From the NCBI GenBank assembly GCA_936908745.1, contig CAKZFX010000023.1, positions 1-64,000 on the forward strand: a DNA stretch of 64,000 nucleotides. Reading direction: 5' to 3'. Numbering within the stretch: the first letter of the stretch is position 1; every line of letters begins with the position of its first letter. Below are positions 50,531-59,773 of the stretch, piece after piece. The notes under the pieces are model-generated. The model saw only the letters and a list, made by a program, of their open reading frames with translations. It had not been told where the DNA came from and ran no database searches. This DNA is from an uncultured Chitinophagaceae bacterium (lineage in GTDB: Bacteria; Bacteroidota; Bacteroidia; Chitinophagales; Chitinophagaceae). A program made the translations under genes and the position numbers.

Positions 50531-50580
50531 AATTCCAAATTGCATTGCTAAGGTTATCTTTGGCAGTGTAATTTGGAATT
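50531..50580. repeat. Palindromic element between rpmF and plsX
   Basis: Perfect 11-bp arms 50531-50541 and 50570-50580 (AATTCCAAATT/AATTTGGAATT), related to the element between rplU and rpmA at 31699-31750. Confidence 0.65.
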
Positions 50581-50600
50581 TTTAATTGTTAGCACAACCG

Positions 50601-51542
50601 ATGAATATTGGACTTGATATGATGGGTGGAGACTTTGCACCGCAGGAAGCGGTGAAAGGTGTTGCACAGTTTTTAGCAGATGCTCCCGCAGGTATAACGC
50701 TTTCGCTGGTCGGCGACCAGGAAAGGATAAATCCGTTGCTGGAAGAACATGGAGTGCCTGCCGGTCGTACCAGGGTTGTGCATGCGCCAGAGGTGATCGA
50801 TATGCACGAGCATCCGACAAAGGCATTGAAGGAAAAACAACAGTCCTCTATCGCTATCGGTTTTCATTTGCTGGCAACGGGCAAAACCGATGCTTTTATC
50901 AGTGCGGGCAATACCGGTGCTATGCTGGTAGGCGCCTTATTCAGCATTAAGGCATTGGAAGGCGTTCTCCGCCCCACCATTTCCACTATCATTCCCAAAG
51001 AAGATGGCGGCACGGGCCTCTTACTGGACGTAGGGCTGAATGCAGATTGCAAGCCCGAACAGTTGAACCAATTTGCCGTAATGGGTTCGGTATATGCACA
51101 ACAAATACTCGGTATTGCTGATCCTAAAGTGGGATTGGTAAATGTGGGTGAAGAAGAAGGCAAAGGCAATTTGCTGGCACAGGCCACCTACCCTCTTCTG
51201 AAGGAAAATAAACAGATCAACTTTATCGGGAATATTGAAGGGCGTGATGTACTGATTGAAAAAGCCGATGTGATGGTTTGCGAAGGATTTACCGGCAATA
51301 TTATTCTGAAACTAGCAGAATCTCTCTACGAAATAGCGCATCGCAGGCAACTGAAAGACGAGTATTTTGACCGCTTTAATTTTGAAACTTATGGCGGCAC
51401 ACCTGTCCTTGGTGTAAATAAGCCTGTTATCATTGGCCACGGCATTTCCAAAGCGAAAGCCTTTAAGAATATGATCTTAGTGGCACAAAAAATGATTGAA
51501 AAAGATGTGCTGGGCGCCATGAGCAAGGCCCTCCTCACCTGA
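50601..51542 (+). CDS. plsX: Phosphate acyltransferase PlsX
   Basis: Makes acyl-phosphate from acyl-ACP for glycerolipid synthesis. 313 residues from MNIGLDMMGGDFAPQ (50601); the ATG-less extension from 50586 is not needed. Motifs: MGGDFAP, HEHPTKALKEKQQSSI, FISAGNTGAML, VGEEEGKGN and CEGFTGNIILKL. Cytosolic or peripheral membrane. Last gene of the yceD-rpmF-plsX operon; fabH, often next in other bacteria, is not here. Confidence 0.95.
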   Translation: MNIGLDMMGGDFAPQEAVKGVAQFLADAPAGITLSLVGDQERINPLLEEHGVPAGRTRVVHAPEVIDMHEHPTKALKEKQQSSIAIGFHLLATGKTDAFISAGNTGAMLVGALFSIKALEGVLRPTISTIIPKEDGGTGLLLDVGLNADCKPEQLNQFAVMGSVYAQQILGIADPKVGLVNVGEEEGKGNLLAQATYPLLKENKQINFIGNIEGRDVLIEKADVMVCEGFTGNIILKLAESLYEIAHRRQLKDEYFDRFNFETYGGTPVLGVNKPVIIGHGISKAKAFKNMILVAQKMIEKDVLGAMSKALLT

Positions 51543-51625
51543 TCTCCCGCTTTTTGCAGGATGTACCGTTTTTCCGGTATTGCAGCGACAATTCAAATGC
51601 TGTAATTTTCGGCTCTATACACTGA

Positions 51626-52744
51626 ATGCGGTATCGTGTTTACATATTATTGTTTTTTATAGCGGGCTTTACATTGACAACAGCCGGGCAAACGAATTAT
51701 GCTTCGGTGGTAACGCCGAAGTTTATCCCGAAAACAAAAACGATCGTTTACCGCATCGGTGAAACACAGCTCCCCGTAAAAGTGCTGCAATACGGCGATG
51801 AAAAGAAAATCGTGTATGTAAATCTTCATGCCGATGAAACCACTTCGTTGCAAGCGGCAACGGTGATGCTGGAAAAAGAAGGCGGTACATTAATTAAGAT
51901 TGACAACGGTATTAAAAGAAATATCCGCTTTCGTCTCAAAGGCCGTTACTACCTGTTTGATCCCAACCGTATGTTCTCCCGCGAAGGTGCAAGACAGACG
52001 CTGACCATATTAGGAAGAGTGAATAATGAAGCCATTACGGAAGTGGAACAGTTTGGGAAACGTTTCCTGGAGCTGATACCATCCAACCCTTCTCTGCTGA
52101 TTGCGTTGCATAATAATACCGACGGAAGTTTTGGTATCAATTCTTATTTGCCGGGGCAAGAGCGGGAGTTTGACGCCAAACAGGTATATGCGGATTCACT
52201 GCAAGACCCCGATGATATTTTCCTGACCACGGATAGTTTATTGTATGCACACCTGGCCTCAGAGAAATATAATAGCATCTGGCAGGATAATGAAAATGCA
52301 CGTAAAGATGGTTCGCTAAGCATCTATTGCGGCGAACGGAATATCGTTTACCTCAATTGTGAAACGCAGCATGGCCGCAAGCAACAGTATATTGAGATGC
52401 TGGCCTATGCGCTGACGCATTTGCAAAAACCCGAACCAGCTTTCACCAATTATTCATTCATCGTTGATTTGTCTGGTGGTACCGATTTTGAAACACCGAA
52501 TAGCATTTATTTTGGGGATGATGTGATCGGTGAAGTGTTTGCATTGGACAATACAGACCCCGCCACAGCAATGAAAGGCCGCCTGCGGCTGCAAAGTGGT
52601 TTTAATTTGCGCAGCAATATGGACCTGTTCCTCTTTACCGGCAGCAACGGAAGCCCCCGTATTGAATTACGTGTGGATCCTACAAGGGAAGCCCAGCCGG
52701 TGGATGCTCAAACCGCCCTGCTGCCCATTGCCGTAAAAAAGTAG
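51626..52744 (+). CDS. Exported M14-like zinc peptidase-fold protein
   Basis: 372 residues with a signal peptide (MRYRVYILLFFIAGFTLTTA). Not recognised by name, but the metal-site layout of M14/AstE-type enzymes can be read: NLHADE (H68xxE71), FDPNRMFSREG (like the D-x-N-R substrate motif), IALHNNTDG (third ligand, His162) and NIVYLNCETQHG (candidate catalytic Glu). This suggests a periplasmic zinc carboxypeptidase or amidase; it is an inference from motif order only. Confidence 0.6.
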   Translation: MRYRVYILLFFIAGFTLTTAGQTNYASVVTPKFIPKTKTIVYRIGETQLPVKVLQYGDEKKIVYVNLHADETTSLQAATVMLEKEGGTLIKIDNGIKRNIRFRLKGRYYLFDPNRMFSREGARQTLTILGRVNNEAITEVEQFGKRFLELIPSNPSLLIALHNNTDGSFGINSYLPGQEREFDAKQVYADSLQDPDDIFLTTDSLLYAHLASEKYNSIWQDNENARKDGSLSIYCGERNIVYLNCETQHGRKQQYIEMLAYALTHLQKPEPAFTNYSFIVDLSGGTDFETPNSIYFGDDVIGEVFALDNTDPATAMKGRLRLQSGFNLRSNMDLFLFTGSNGSPRIELRVDPTREAQPVDAQTALLPIAVKK

Positions 52745-52752
52745 TAACTTTG
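52745..52752 (+). promoter_or_regulatory. Putative -7 box of the 85-aa membrane protein
   Basis: TAACTTTG fits TAnnTTTG, four bases before the ATG at 52757. It overlaps the last bases of the preceding gene. Confidence 0.4.
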
Positions 52753-52756
52753 TAGT

Positions 52757-53014
52757 ATGAAGGCGTTCTTCTTCTTCATCAATGCCGTTTACTGGCTATG
52801 GCTTTTTATCGTACCTATTCTTATCACAGGCATCCCTGCTTTTTTATTATATACAAAATCAACCACTAATCTTCCTTTCTGTATAGGTCTTTTGCTGATC
52901 GGCGCTGTGGCAGGTATTTATTTTGCCGAAAGAGTACGAAAAACCGGCGGTTTTACCCGTTTCTTCAGCAACCTGTCAGAAACACCTGACATCAACGAAA
53001 AAGATTTTAAGTAG
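52757..53014 (+). CDS. Small two-helix membrane protein (85 aa)
   Basis: 85 residues with two hydrophobic helices (about 4-33 and 42-60), then FAERVRKTGGFTRFFSNL and an acidic end. Thirteen bases after the M14-like gene, convergent with the kinase at 53015 (the two genes abut). No family recognised. Confidence 0.65.
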   Translation: MKAFFFFINAVYWLWLFIVPILITGIPAFLLYTKSTTNLPFCIGLLLIGAVAGIYFAERVRKTGGFTRFFSNLSETPDINEKDFK

Positions 53015-54436
53015 TTATTGTGTTGTCAACGGCAACTGCATTTCCAGCCGGAATCCCTCATCCTTTGCTGTATGCACCTGCAATGAGCCTCCAAACACCG
53101 ATAGCCTTGCCCGCATATTGCGCAAACCGATCCCTTGTTTTATTCCGTTGAGATCTGCTCCTTTCCCGTTATCCTGTATCACCAACAACAGCTGGTCATC
53201 TTTCCGGGTGAATTCGATATAAACCGCAGTGGCTTTTGAGTATTTCAAAATGTTGGTGCATTGCTCCTGCATGATCCGATACAAAGCCAGTGATTGATTT
53301 TTGGGAATTCTTTCCAATTCCGGCATATCGCTTTTAATAACATACTGAATGCCTGAAGCGCCAAACATATGCTGACAAAGCCTTTCTATTTGCAATTGCA
53401 AACTGATCGTTTCCAGGTCCGGCGTCACCAGCTCATGCGCAATTTTCCTGTTTTCTTCGACGGCTGTCCGGATATTTTCGAGGCATGTGCCTGCAAGTTC
53501 CGGTGCACGCATCGGGTTGTCACGGATAATGGAAAGCAATACATTCGTACCGGCCAGTATCTGGTTTACATTATCATGCAGTTCAATCGCAATGGCGTTA
53601 CGTTCTTTTTCCTGCCCTTCTACCGTGGCAGCAATCAATGCCATTTGCGCTTCCCGTTCCTTGCGCTGCAATTCCCTTTCCAGTCTTTTTTTCTCGGTGA
53701 TGTTGCGGATAAAAACAGAAATACCATTCGGCGATGGATAGATATGATTTTCCTGCCAGAGATCTAATGGTTCATAGTAGTCAATATTGCTGATATAACG
53801 CTGCTCGTTCATCGCCTGGTGAAAAGCATTGTAAGTGGCAGAACCGATGGTATCAGGAAATACTTCCCATACATTTTTACCTATCAGCCAAACAGGATCT
53901 TTTTGGATCAGTTCACCCGCCTGCCTGTTGAGAAAAGTATAACACCAGTTATTATCCAATGAAATAAAGGCATCCGTGATCCTGCTGACCAGCGAACGGT
54001 ATTGTTCTTCGCTTTCCACCAATTGCTCCAATGCCCGTCTTTTCTCTGCTTCCTGCCGGTGTTTTTTTACCGCCGCGTCAATAGCCGCTGGGAGGCGCAC
54101 CAGCCTGTCTTTAAGTATATAATCGTCGGCGCCTTCTTTAATAATCGCAGCCGCAAATTCTTCGGATACGCTTCCTGTTACCATGATAAAAGCCGCCGGG
54201 TAATTTTTGTCACGCACAAAACGCAAGGCGCTTGCTGCATCAAACTGCGGTAATGAATTATCAGCTAATATCACATCAGGATGAAAGATGTCCAGGGCCT
54301 CTTCAAAGTCAGCTCTCGTCATCGTGAGCAGGAACGTACAGGGGCCATAATGTTTTTGCAGGTAACGTTGTACCAGCTCGGCATCCATAGCGCTGTCTTC
54401 CAGCAATAATATTTTCATGTTCTCTCGCTGGCTCAT
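53015..54436 (-). CDS. Receiver-PAS-histidine kinase (HisKA_3)
   Basis: 473 residues from MSQRENMKILLLEDS (54436), whose ATGA overlaps the stop of the upstream regulator; MKILLLED at 54418 is an alternative. Receiver domain (8-125, Asp in VILADNSLPQF), PAS domain (about 145-260), then the phosphoacceptor helix RNAIAIELHDNVNQIL (His near 287) and an ATPase domain (DNGKGADL, GIGLRNMRARL). The N-terminal receiver makes it a phosphorelay hybrid; a downstream NarL partner is not adjacent. Confidence 0.92.
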   Translation of the reverse strand: MSQRENMKILLLEDSAMDAELVQRYLQKHYGPCTFLLTMTRADFEEALDIFHPDVILADNSLPQFDAASALRFVRDKNYPAAFIMVTGSVSEEFAAAIIKEGADDYILKDRLVRLPAAIDAAVKKHRQEAEKRRALEQLVESEEQYRSLVSRITDAFISLDNNWCYTFLNRQAGELIQKDPVWLIGKNVWEVFPDTIGSATYNAFHQAMNEQRYISNIDYYEPLDLWQENHIYPSPNGISVFIRNITEKKRLERELQRKEREAQMALIAATVEGQEKERNAIAIELHDNVNQILAGTNVLLSIIRDNPMRAPELAGTCLENIRTAVEENRKIAHELVTPDLETISLQLQIERLCQHMFGASGIQYVIKSDMPELERIPKNQSLALYRIMQEQCTNILKYSKATAVYIEFTRKDDQLLLVIQDNGKGADLNGIKQGIGLRNMRARLSVFGGSLQVHTAKDEGFRLEMQLPLTTQ

Positions 54437-54882
54437 TTTGCCAAAGGGGATTGGTTTAACAAAAGCCAATAGAACCCGAGCTGCCGCATGGCTTCTGCAA
54501 AGCCTTCAAAGTTTACAGGCTTTACGATATAGCTGTTGGCGCCAAGGTTATAGCATGTCTGGATATCGGGACTTTCTCTTGATGAAGTAAGTATCACTAC
54601 CGGCAGTTTTTGTGTAAGTGGGTCTGCCTTTACTTTTTGCAGCACTTCAATGCCATTTACTTTTGGCATTTGTATATCCAGCAATAATACTTTGGGTAAA
54701 TAAAGATGATCTTGACGCGACGCATAGCGTCCTGTGCCAAATAAAAACTCAAGCGCCTCTTCCCCATCCTTCACATGCACAAGGTTGTTGGCCATATTAT
54801 GCTTTCTTAAGGCACGGATGGCGAGTTCTGCATCACTGCTGCTGTCTTCAGCAAGCAGGATTTCAACTGTGTTTTGGTTCAT
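54433..54882 (-). CDS. Single-domain response regulator, Rcp1-like
   Basis: 149 residues: acidic residues in LLAEDSSSDAEL, phospho-acceptor in VLLLDIQMPKVNG, then VVILTSS and YIVKPVNFEGF. This long receiver form with L-x-P-K-V-L-L-L-D is typical of Rcp1-like regulators paired with phytochrome-like kinases. Encoded 28 bases after the CHASE3 kinase, and overlapping the next kinase by four bases. Confidence 0.93.
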   Translation of the reverse strand: MNQNTVEILLAEDSSSDAELAIRALRKHNMANNLVHVKDGEEALEFLFGTGRYASRQDHLYLPKVLLLDIQMPKVNGIEVLQKVKADPLTQKLPVVILTSSRESPDIQTCYNLGANSYIVKPVNFEGFAEAMRQLGFYWLLLNQSPLAK

Positions 54883-54910
54883 GGTTGGTTATAATTGTAA
54901 TGGTTAGTAC

Positions 54911-56611
54911 TTATACTATGGGTAATGAAAAATAAAATACCGCTCCTTTGTCCACTTCTCCTTCTGCCCACACTTTGCCCCCGTGGCGGCTCACGATTTT
55001 ATCAACAAGTGCAAGACCCACGCCAGTTCCTTCAAATTCTTCGGGGCTATGCAAACGCTGGAACACCCTGAACAGTTTGTCTTTGTATTTATTGTCAAAA
55101 CCGACGCCGTTATCCTGCACATAAAACACATATTCTCCGGGTCTTGTGTCATAACCCACTTTTACCACGGGCGCAGGATTCAGCGCTGAATATTTTATTG
55201 CATTTGATAATAAATTCACCCATACCTGTCGTATCGTATTAAGATCGGCCCTTATTTCCGGCAACGGGCCTTGCAATTGTATGTCCGCTTTGTATTGATC
55301 CCGGTCACGCATATCCTTCAATATCTCTTCCACCAATACCTGCATATTCACTTTTGTTTTCAGCAATTCCTGTTTGCCCATTCTTGAAAAAGCCAGCAGG
55401 TCATCCACAAGGCTTCCCATTTTAATCGTGTTGCTGCGTATGATACCCGTGATACGTTTTGCCTCATCATCCAGCCTGTTGGCATAGTCTTCTTCGAGTA
55501 TGGTGGTAAAACCCACAATGCCCCGCAGCGGCGCACGTAAATCGTGTGACACGGAATAAGTAAACGCTTCCAATTCCGCATTTGTTTTTCGCAATGCGTC
55601 TTCTAACTGTTTACGGGCAGTAATATCCCGGACAGATGCAGAAACCCACAAGCCATCTGCCGTTTGTATGGGTGATAAGCTGATCTCAACAGGAAATAAA
55701 GCGCCGTCTTTTTTTACTGCGTTCAACTCTATTCCCACGCCCATTAATCGTACTTTGGGCTGCTGGTAAAATGTTTTGCGATGATCTTTATGCTGCGGAC
55801 GAATGCCTTCGGGTACCAGTATTTCAACTGGCTTGCCTATGAGTTCTTCGCGGGTATAACCAAATAAGCTTTTTGCTTGCAGGTTGGCCATCCTTATAAT
55901 ACCTTTTTCATCCACGATCACGGTCGCATCAGGCGCCGCATCCAGCAATCCCCTGAATTTTTCTTCATTGGCCCTTTGCTGATCTATATGTTTTTTCAGG
56001 AACAGTACAGCAAAAACAGTCAGCAACAACACGGCTGCTAATACGGCATATAGAATAACATTCAGGGAGGATATCGTCTGGTCGTTTTCTTTTCTACGCT
56101 GCTGAAGCAATGTGCCTTCTAACTGTTCCATCGAATGGCCTATTTCGCGGATACGGTCAGAGTAGCGTTTACCTTCACCGCTTTCCACCATTTTAATAGC
56201 ACTGTCAAGACCATAGTTTTTACGTACGTTGATCATTTGCCGGGAAAAGTCAACACGTAATCTGATCAGTTGATCGAGTGATTCTATTTTGTCGGATTGA
56301 ACAGGATTGTCTTTTACAAGATGAGCTATCTCTTTGCTTTGATCAATAAATTTCTGTTCTGAAAGATAAAGGGGTTCCAGAAATTTTTCTTTGGCGGTAA
56401 TCACATAACCTCTTGCGCCCGTTTCATTATCCATCACAGCAATTTCCAGCTTTTGAATATTACGTAATACTTCTTCCGTATGCGCAACAAGAGCCGACGT
56501 GTCATTGACCCGCTGTGACTGGCGAATAGAAATATATAATACAATCGCTATGGTGGTGATGACCATAATAATACCACCTACCAATAACCTGTTAGTGGAC
56601 ATTTTTTTCAT
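54911..56611 (-). CDS. CHASE3-PAS sensor histidine kinase
   Basis: 566 residues: TM1 about 8-29, periplasmic CHASE3 domain (ETGARGYVITAKEKFLEPL), TM2 about 188-211, a PAS domain (AAPDATVIVDEKGIIRM), HisKA with YSVSHDLRAPLRGIVG (His near 355) and an ATPase end (LLSNAIKYS, DNGVGFD, GTGVGLALVDKIV). First gene of a three-gene minus-strand unit with the two receiver proteins downstream. Related CHASE3 input to the 1315-residue kinase, but a different kinase class. Confidence 0.94.
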   Translation of the reverse strand: MKKMSTNRLLVGGIIMVITTIAIVLYISIRQSQRVNDTSALVAHTEEVLRNIQKLEIAVMDNETGARGYVITAKEKFLEPLYLSEQKFIDQSKEIAHLVKDNPVQSDKIESLDQLIRLRVDFSRQMINVRKNYGLDSAIKMVESGEGKRYSDRIREIGHSMEQLEGTLLQQRRKENDQTISSLNVILYAVLAAVLLLTVFAVLFLKKHIDQQRANEEKFRGLLDAAPDATVIVDEKGIIRMANLQAKSLFGYTREELIGKPVEILVPEGIRPQHKDHRKTFYQQPKVRLMGVGIELNAVKKDGALFPVEISLSPIQTADGLWVSASVRDITARKQLEDALRKTNAELEAFTYSVSHDLRAPLRGIVGFTTILEEDYANRLDDEAKRITGIIRSNTIKMGSLVDDLLAFSRMGKQELLKTKVNMQVLVEEILKDMRDRDQYKADIQLQGPLPEIRADLNTIRQVWVNLLSNAIKYSALNPAPVVKVGYDTRPGEYVFYVQDNGVGFDNKYKDKLFRVFQRLHSPEEFEGTGVGLALVDKIVSRHGGKVWAEGEVDKGAVFYFSLPIV

Positions 56612-57045
56612 CGCTACATGCTATGATTTACAGTGCTACTTGTTTGCCTTATCGGGTAAAGCAGGTCCAGGAGATGCAATGGCTGGACCTAAGTTTCCGG
56701 GGTAATCTCCTCAGTGCTTTATCAAAATACGAATTTCATAAAAACAACAAAGTCCTTATTTACATTTTAAGAGTTTACACATACCCATATAATTATCTTT
56801 TATAAGGTATAGCGGAATACATAATAAAATGTTTCTATTCTTTATCACTATCGACTTCATTCTTACACAAAACAAGTTGCTGGTAATCCTTCTACAAGCT
56901 GGTAGAAATCTGACTACAACATCTTTCGAAATCCGTCTATTGGAAACGGGTGTCCCCAGGTCGTATTATTGCATTGTCATTAGCAGTTATCCTAATCCTA
57001 AGAAAATAACCAACCCTCTGAGATTTCATTTAGAATCGTCCAAGC
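56612..57045. other. Intergenic region without a recognisable gene
   Basis: About 430 bases between the CHASE3 kinase (starting leftwards) and the ligase terminator. AT-rich around 56710-56830. The only open frame (from 56829) runs straight through the terminator at 57046 and has no family features. Presumably holds the kinase promoter; no confident box picked. Confidence 0.5.
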
Positions 57046-57071
57046 AAAAACCGGCCTCCTGCCGGTTTTTT
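57046..57071 (-). terminator. Terminator after the DNA ligase gene
   Basis: Stem AAAAACCGGC (57046-57055) with GCCGGTTTTT (57061-57070), 5-nt loop; T tract on either strand, 10 bases past the ligase stop. Confidence 0.88.
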
Positions 57072-57080
57072 GTTTTATAG

Positions 57081-58688
57081 CTATCGTGGATTATTACCGT
57101 AGGTTTCCAGCATTTTTTTCAGGTCGTCCAATGTGTTTATTTCATCTGCTTTTTTATCCTGTCGCCAGCGGTTGATACGTGGAAAGCGCAAGGCCACACC
57201 TGATTTATGACGATTGCTGGCAGCAATGCCTTCAAAGGCGATTTCAAATACCAGTTCAGGTTTTACAGTGCGTACAGGTCCGAATTTTTCCAGTGAATTG
57301 TTTTTGACAAAATGGTCCACTTGTGCAAATTCTTTATCCGTCAGTCCTGAATATGCTTTGGCAAAGCTTACCAGTTTATCTCCATCCTTTACAGCAAATG
57401 TGTAGTCAGTATATAAATTACTTCGCCGGCCATGTCCTTTTTGCGCATAGATCATTACGGCATCAATCACCAGCGGGTCTATTTTCCATTTCCACCAATC
57501 ACCTGTTTTGCGGCCGACTTCATAAACAGATGATTTCCGTTTCAGCATCATACCTTCCGCGCCATTATCTCTTGAATGCGAACGAAGCTCTTTTAATTCA
57601 TTCCAGCTTTGAAAAGAAAGGATCTTTGAAAGCAATAAGGCAGGATGGTTTACCTGTTCGACAATTTCGTTGAGCAAGGCCCGGCGTTCTTCTAATGGCT
57701 TAGAACGGATATCATTGTGTTCATACTCCATCAGGTCGTACGCAAAGAAAGAGATCGGCACATCCTGCAAATTCTTTTTGGAAATATTTTTTCGCCCGAT
57801 CCTTGTTTGCAATAATGCAAAAGGCAAGGGCGAACCATCCACGCTTGGAATGATCTCTCCATCCATCGCAATGCCTTCGGGCAACAAAGGCAACAGCGTA
57901 TGGTATTCAGGAAATTTTTCTGTCATCAGCTCTTCACCACGGCTCCAGACAAAGAGTTCATTATTTCGTTTGATCAATTGCCCACGAATACCATCCCATT
58001 TCCATTCAGCCTGCCATTCATTTTCCGGTCCTAATTCATTTACATCTGTGTCCAGCGCATGTGCCAGGCAAAAGGGATAAGGCTTTGAAAAGTCAGTAGC
58101 GTCGCCTTCATTACTTAATAAACCGGCAAATGAAACCCTGGCCGGGTCCCAATTGCCGCTGATACGATGCGCAATAATATTGGGAACAAGGTTGACCGTT
58201 TTTGCCAACGCATTCACGATCATTTTTTGAGAAACGCCGATCCTGAAATTGCCTGTCAGTAGTTTATTAAATACAAAACGTTCGTCTTTGTTCATCCGGT
58301 TCCAGCTATTGACAACAAATTCTCTTTTTTCTTCGTCGGTTTTCTTTTCTAATAAAACCAGCTGGCTGATAAACCATGAAAGTGAAGGATCGGTTTCGTC
58401 AGTGATGGTTGCGTCGGGCAACATCAAGGCAATGCTTTCTGCTAAATCACCAACGGTATGATAACTTTCTTCAAACAACCAGTCAGGCAAGCCGGTGAGT
58501 TCTTTGCACCATGTACGTAGTAAACCGGAGTTGACTAATCGTTTGGGTCTTCTTCCGCTAAATAAAGCAATCACCCACACTTTATCTTCATCACGGGCGT
58601 TGTGAAAATAATCCGTCAGCAGTTCCAATTTTTCATTGGTCTTTGTGCTGGTGCCAAGGGTTGTTATGAGTGCTGCAAATGTTTTGAT
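57081..58688 (-). CDS. ATP-dependent DNA ligase of the ligase-associated repair set; no standard start codon
   Basis: About 535 residues. Nucleotidyl lysine in EWKWDGIRGQ, later motifs DGEI, EGMMLKRKSS and GDWWKWKIDP; C-terminal OB-like part. The family starts near M-K-x-F-A-x-L. Here the matching codons read ATC-AAA-ACA-TTT-GCA-GCA-CTC from 58688, with no ATG, GTG or TTG between the upstream TGA (58707) and a TTG at 58628. Starting at 58628 would remove 20 conserved residues. So ATC (or ATA at 58694, overlapping the exonuclease stop) may initiate, or the start is mutated. Downstream partner of the exonuclease gene; the helicase often found with them is absent. Confidence 0.88.
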   Translation of the reverse strand: MKTFAALITTLGTSTKTNEKLELLTDYFHNARDEDKVWVIALFSGRRPKRLVNSGLLRTWCKELTGLPDWLFEESYHTVGDLAESIALMLPDATITDETDPSLSWFISQLVLLEKKTDEEKREFVVNSWNRMNKDERFVFNKLLTGNFRIGVSQKMIVNALAKTVNLVPNIIAHRISGNWDPARVSFAGLLSNEGDATDFSKPYPFCLAHALDTDVNELGPENEWQAEWKWDGIRGQLIKRNNELFVWSRGEELMTEKFPEYHTLLPLLPEGIAMDGEIIPSVDGSPLPFALLQTRIGRKNISKKNLQDVPISFFAYDLMEYEHNDIRSKPLEERRALLNEIVEQVNHPALLLSKILSFQSWNELKELRSHSRDNGAEGMMLKRKSSVYEVGRKTGDWWKWKIDPLVIDAVMIYAQKGHGRRSNLYTDYTFAVKDGDKLVSFAKAYSGLTDKEFAQVDHFVKNNSLEKFGPVRTVKPELVFEIAFEGIAASNRHKSGVALRFPRINRWRQDKKADEINTLDDLKKMLETYGNNPR

Positions 58689-58690
58689 AA

Positions 58691-59710
58691 CTATTCTTTT
58701 TCTTGCTCAGTTGTTTGTCCTGCCTCTTCGTCTTCCGTTCCGTATTCTGTTTTTACTTCGGCCGCTTCAATTCCGTTTTCTGTTAAGTACCGGCTAAAGG
58801 CTGCTTGAAATCCATGTGTCACAAAAACTTTCTGGGCACCGGTCGCTTTTAGGGCTTGTAATAGTCCTTCCCAATCGGCATGATCGCTTAATGCAAATCC
58901 TGCATCGGCATTTCGCCGGCGGATATTTCCCCGCACCTGCATCCATCCGCTGCAAATACCAACGGAGTAAGGTGTAAATCTTTTCATCCACGGTGTGCCA
59001 TCGGCACTTGGCGGGGCAATGATCACCGCGTTTTTAAATTCAGCTTTCGGTGTTTCAGGTGTCACCCGTTTTACCACGGGCAATGCTATGCCGGCTTCCA
59101 CTAAAGCCTGGTGTGTATTCCATATTGCGCCATGCACATATATTTTATCAGTAATTTCCGCCACGGCCTTCAGCACCCGTTGCGCTTTACCCAAACTGTA
59201 GGCCGTAATAACAGACGTTTTATCATTGGCTTCGTTATGGCGGATCCAGTTCCTCATCTCATCAAATAGTACCTCTTGTTTTTTCCAGCGATAAACCGGC
59301 AAACCAAATGTGGATTCGGTAATAAACGTATGACAGCGTACAGGCTCAAATGCCCCGCTGATGCCATCATCTTCTGTTTTATAATCGCCACTAAATACCC
59401 ATACTTCGCCATTGTGTTCCACCCGCACCTGTGAAGAACCAATAATATGGCCCGCCGGGTGAAGAGAAACTTTTACGCCATTGATCATAACCGGCTCATT
59501 CCATTCAATACCTTCTGCACTGATCTCACCCAGCCTTAGTTTGAGTATCGGAAGTGTTTTGTTATGACAGAGATAATGGTCAGCGCCCACCCTTGCATGA
59601 TCGCTGTGCGCATGCGTGATGACGGCACGGCCTACAGGTTTCCAGGGATCAATATAAAAATCACCTGCCCTGCAATAAAGTCCCCGGCCTGTAAATTCGA
59701 TCAACGCCAT
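58691..59710 (-). CDS. Ligase-associated DNA damage-response exonuclease (metallo-beta-lactamase fold)
   Basis: 339 residues from MALIEFTGRGLYCRAGDFYIDPW (59710); the frame reaches 59746, but the shorter start fits the family. Metal motif ITHAHSDHARVG, then HPAGHIIGSSQVRVE, FSGDYKTEDDG, YSLGKAQRVL, and LSDHADWEGLL. Resembles mRNA 3'-end processing nucleases and SNM1-type DNA exonucleases. In many bacteria it is encoded with the ATP-dependent ligase downstream, as here, and a Lhr-like helicase. Stop abuts the ligase. Confidence 0.9.
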   Translation of the reverse strand: MALIEFTGRGLYCRAGDFYIDPWKPVGRAVITHAHSDHARVGADHYLCHNKTLPILKLRLGEISAEGIEWNEPVMINGVKVSLHPAGHIIGSSQVRVEHNGEVWVFSGDYKTEDDGISGAFEPVRCHTFITESTFGLPVYRWKKQEVLFDEMRNWIRHNEANDKTSVITAYSLGKAQRVLKAVAEITDKIYVHGAIWNTHQALVEAGIALPVVKRVTPETPKAEFKNAVIIAPPSADGTPWMKRFTPYSVGICSGWMQVRGNIRRRNADAGFALSDHADWEGLLQALKATGAQKVFVTHGFQAAFSRYLTENGIEAAEVKTEYGTEDEEAGQTTEQEKE

Positions 59711-59773
59711 AAAATGGGTATGAAAATAGCGTACCAGTTTAGGCATAGCTATCAGTAAATTGCAGTAACGATC

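Noticed and set aside
56829..57080. 83-residue plus-strand ORF
   Set aside because: Reads through the ligase terminator, has no family features, and lies in an AT-rich gap.
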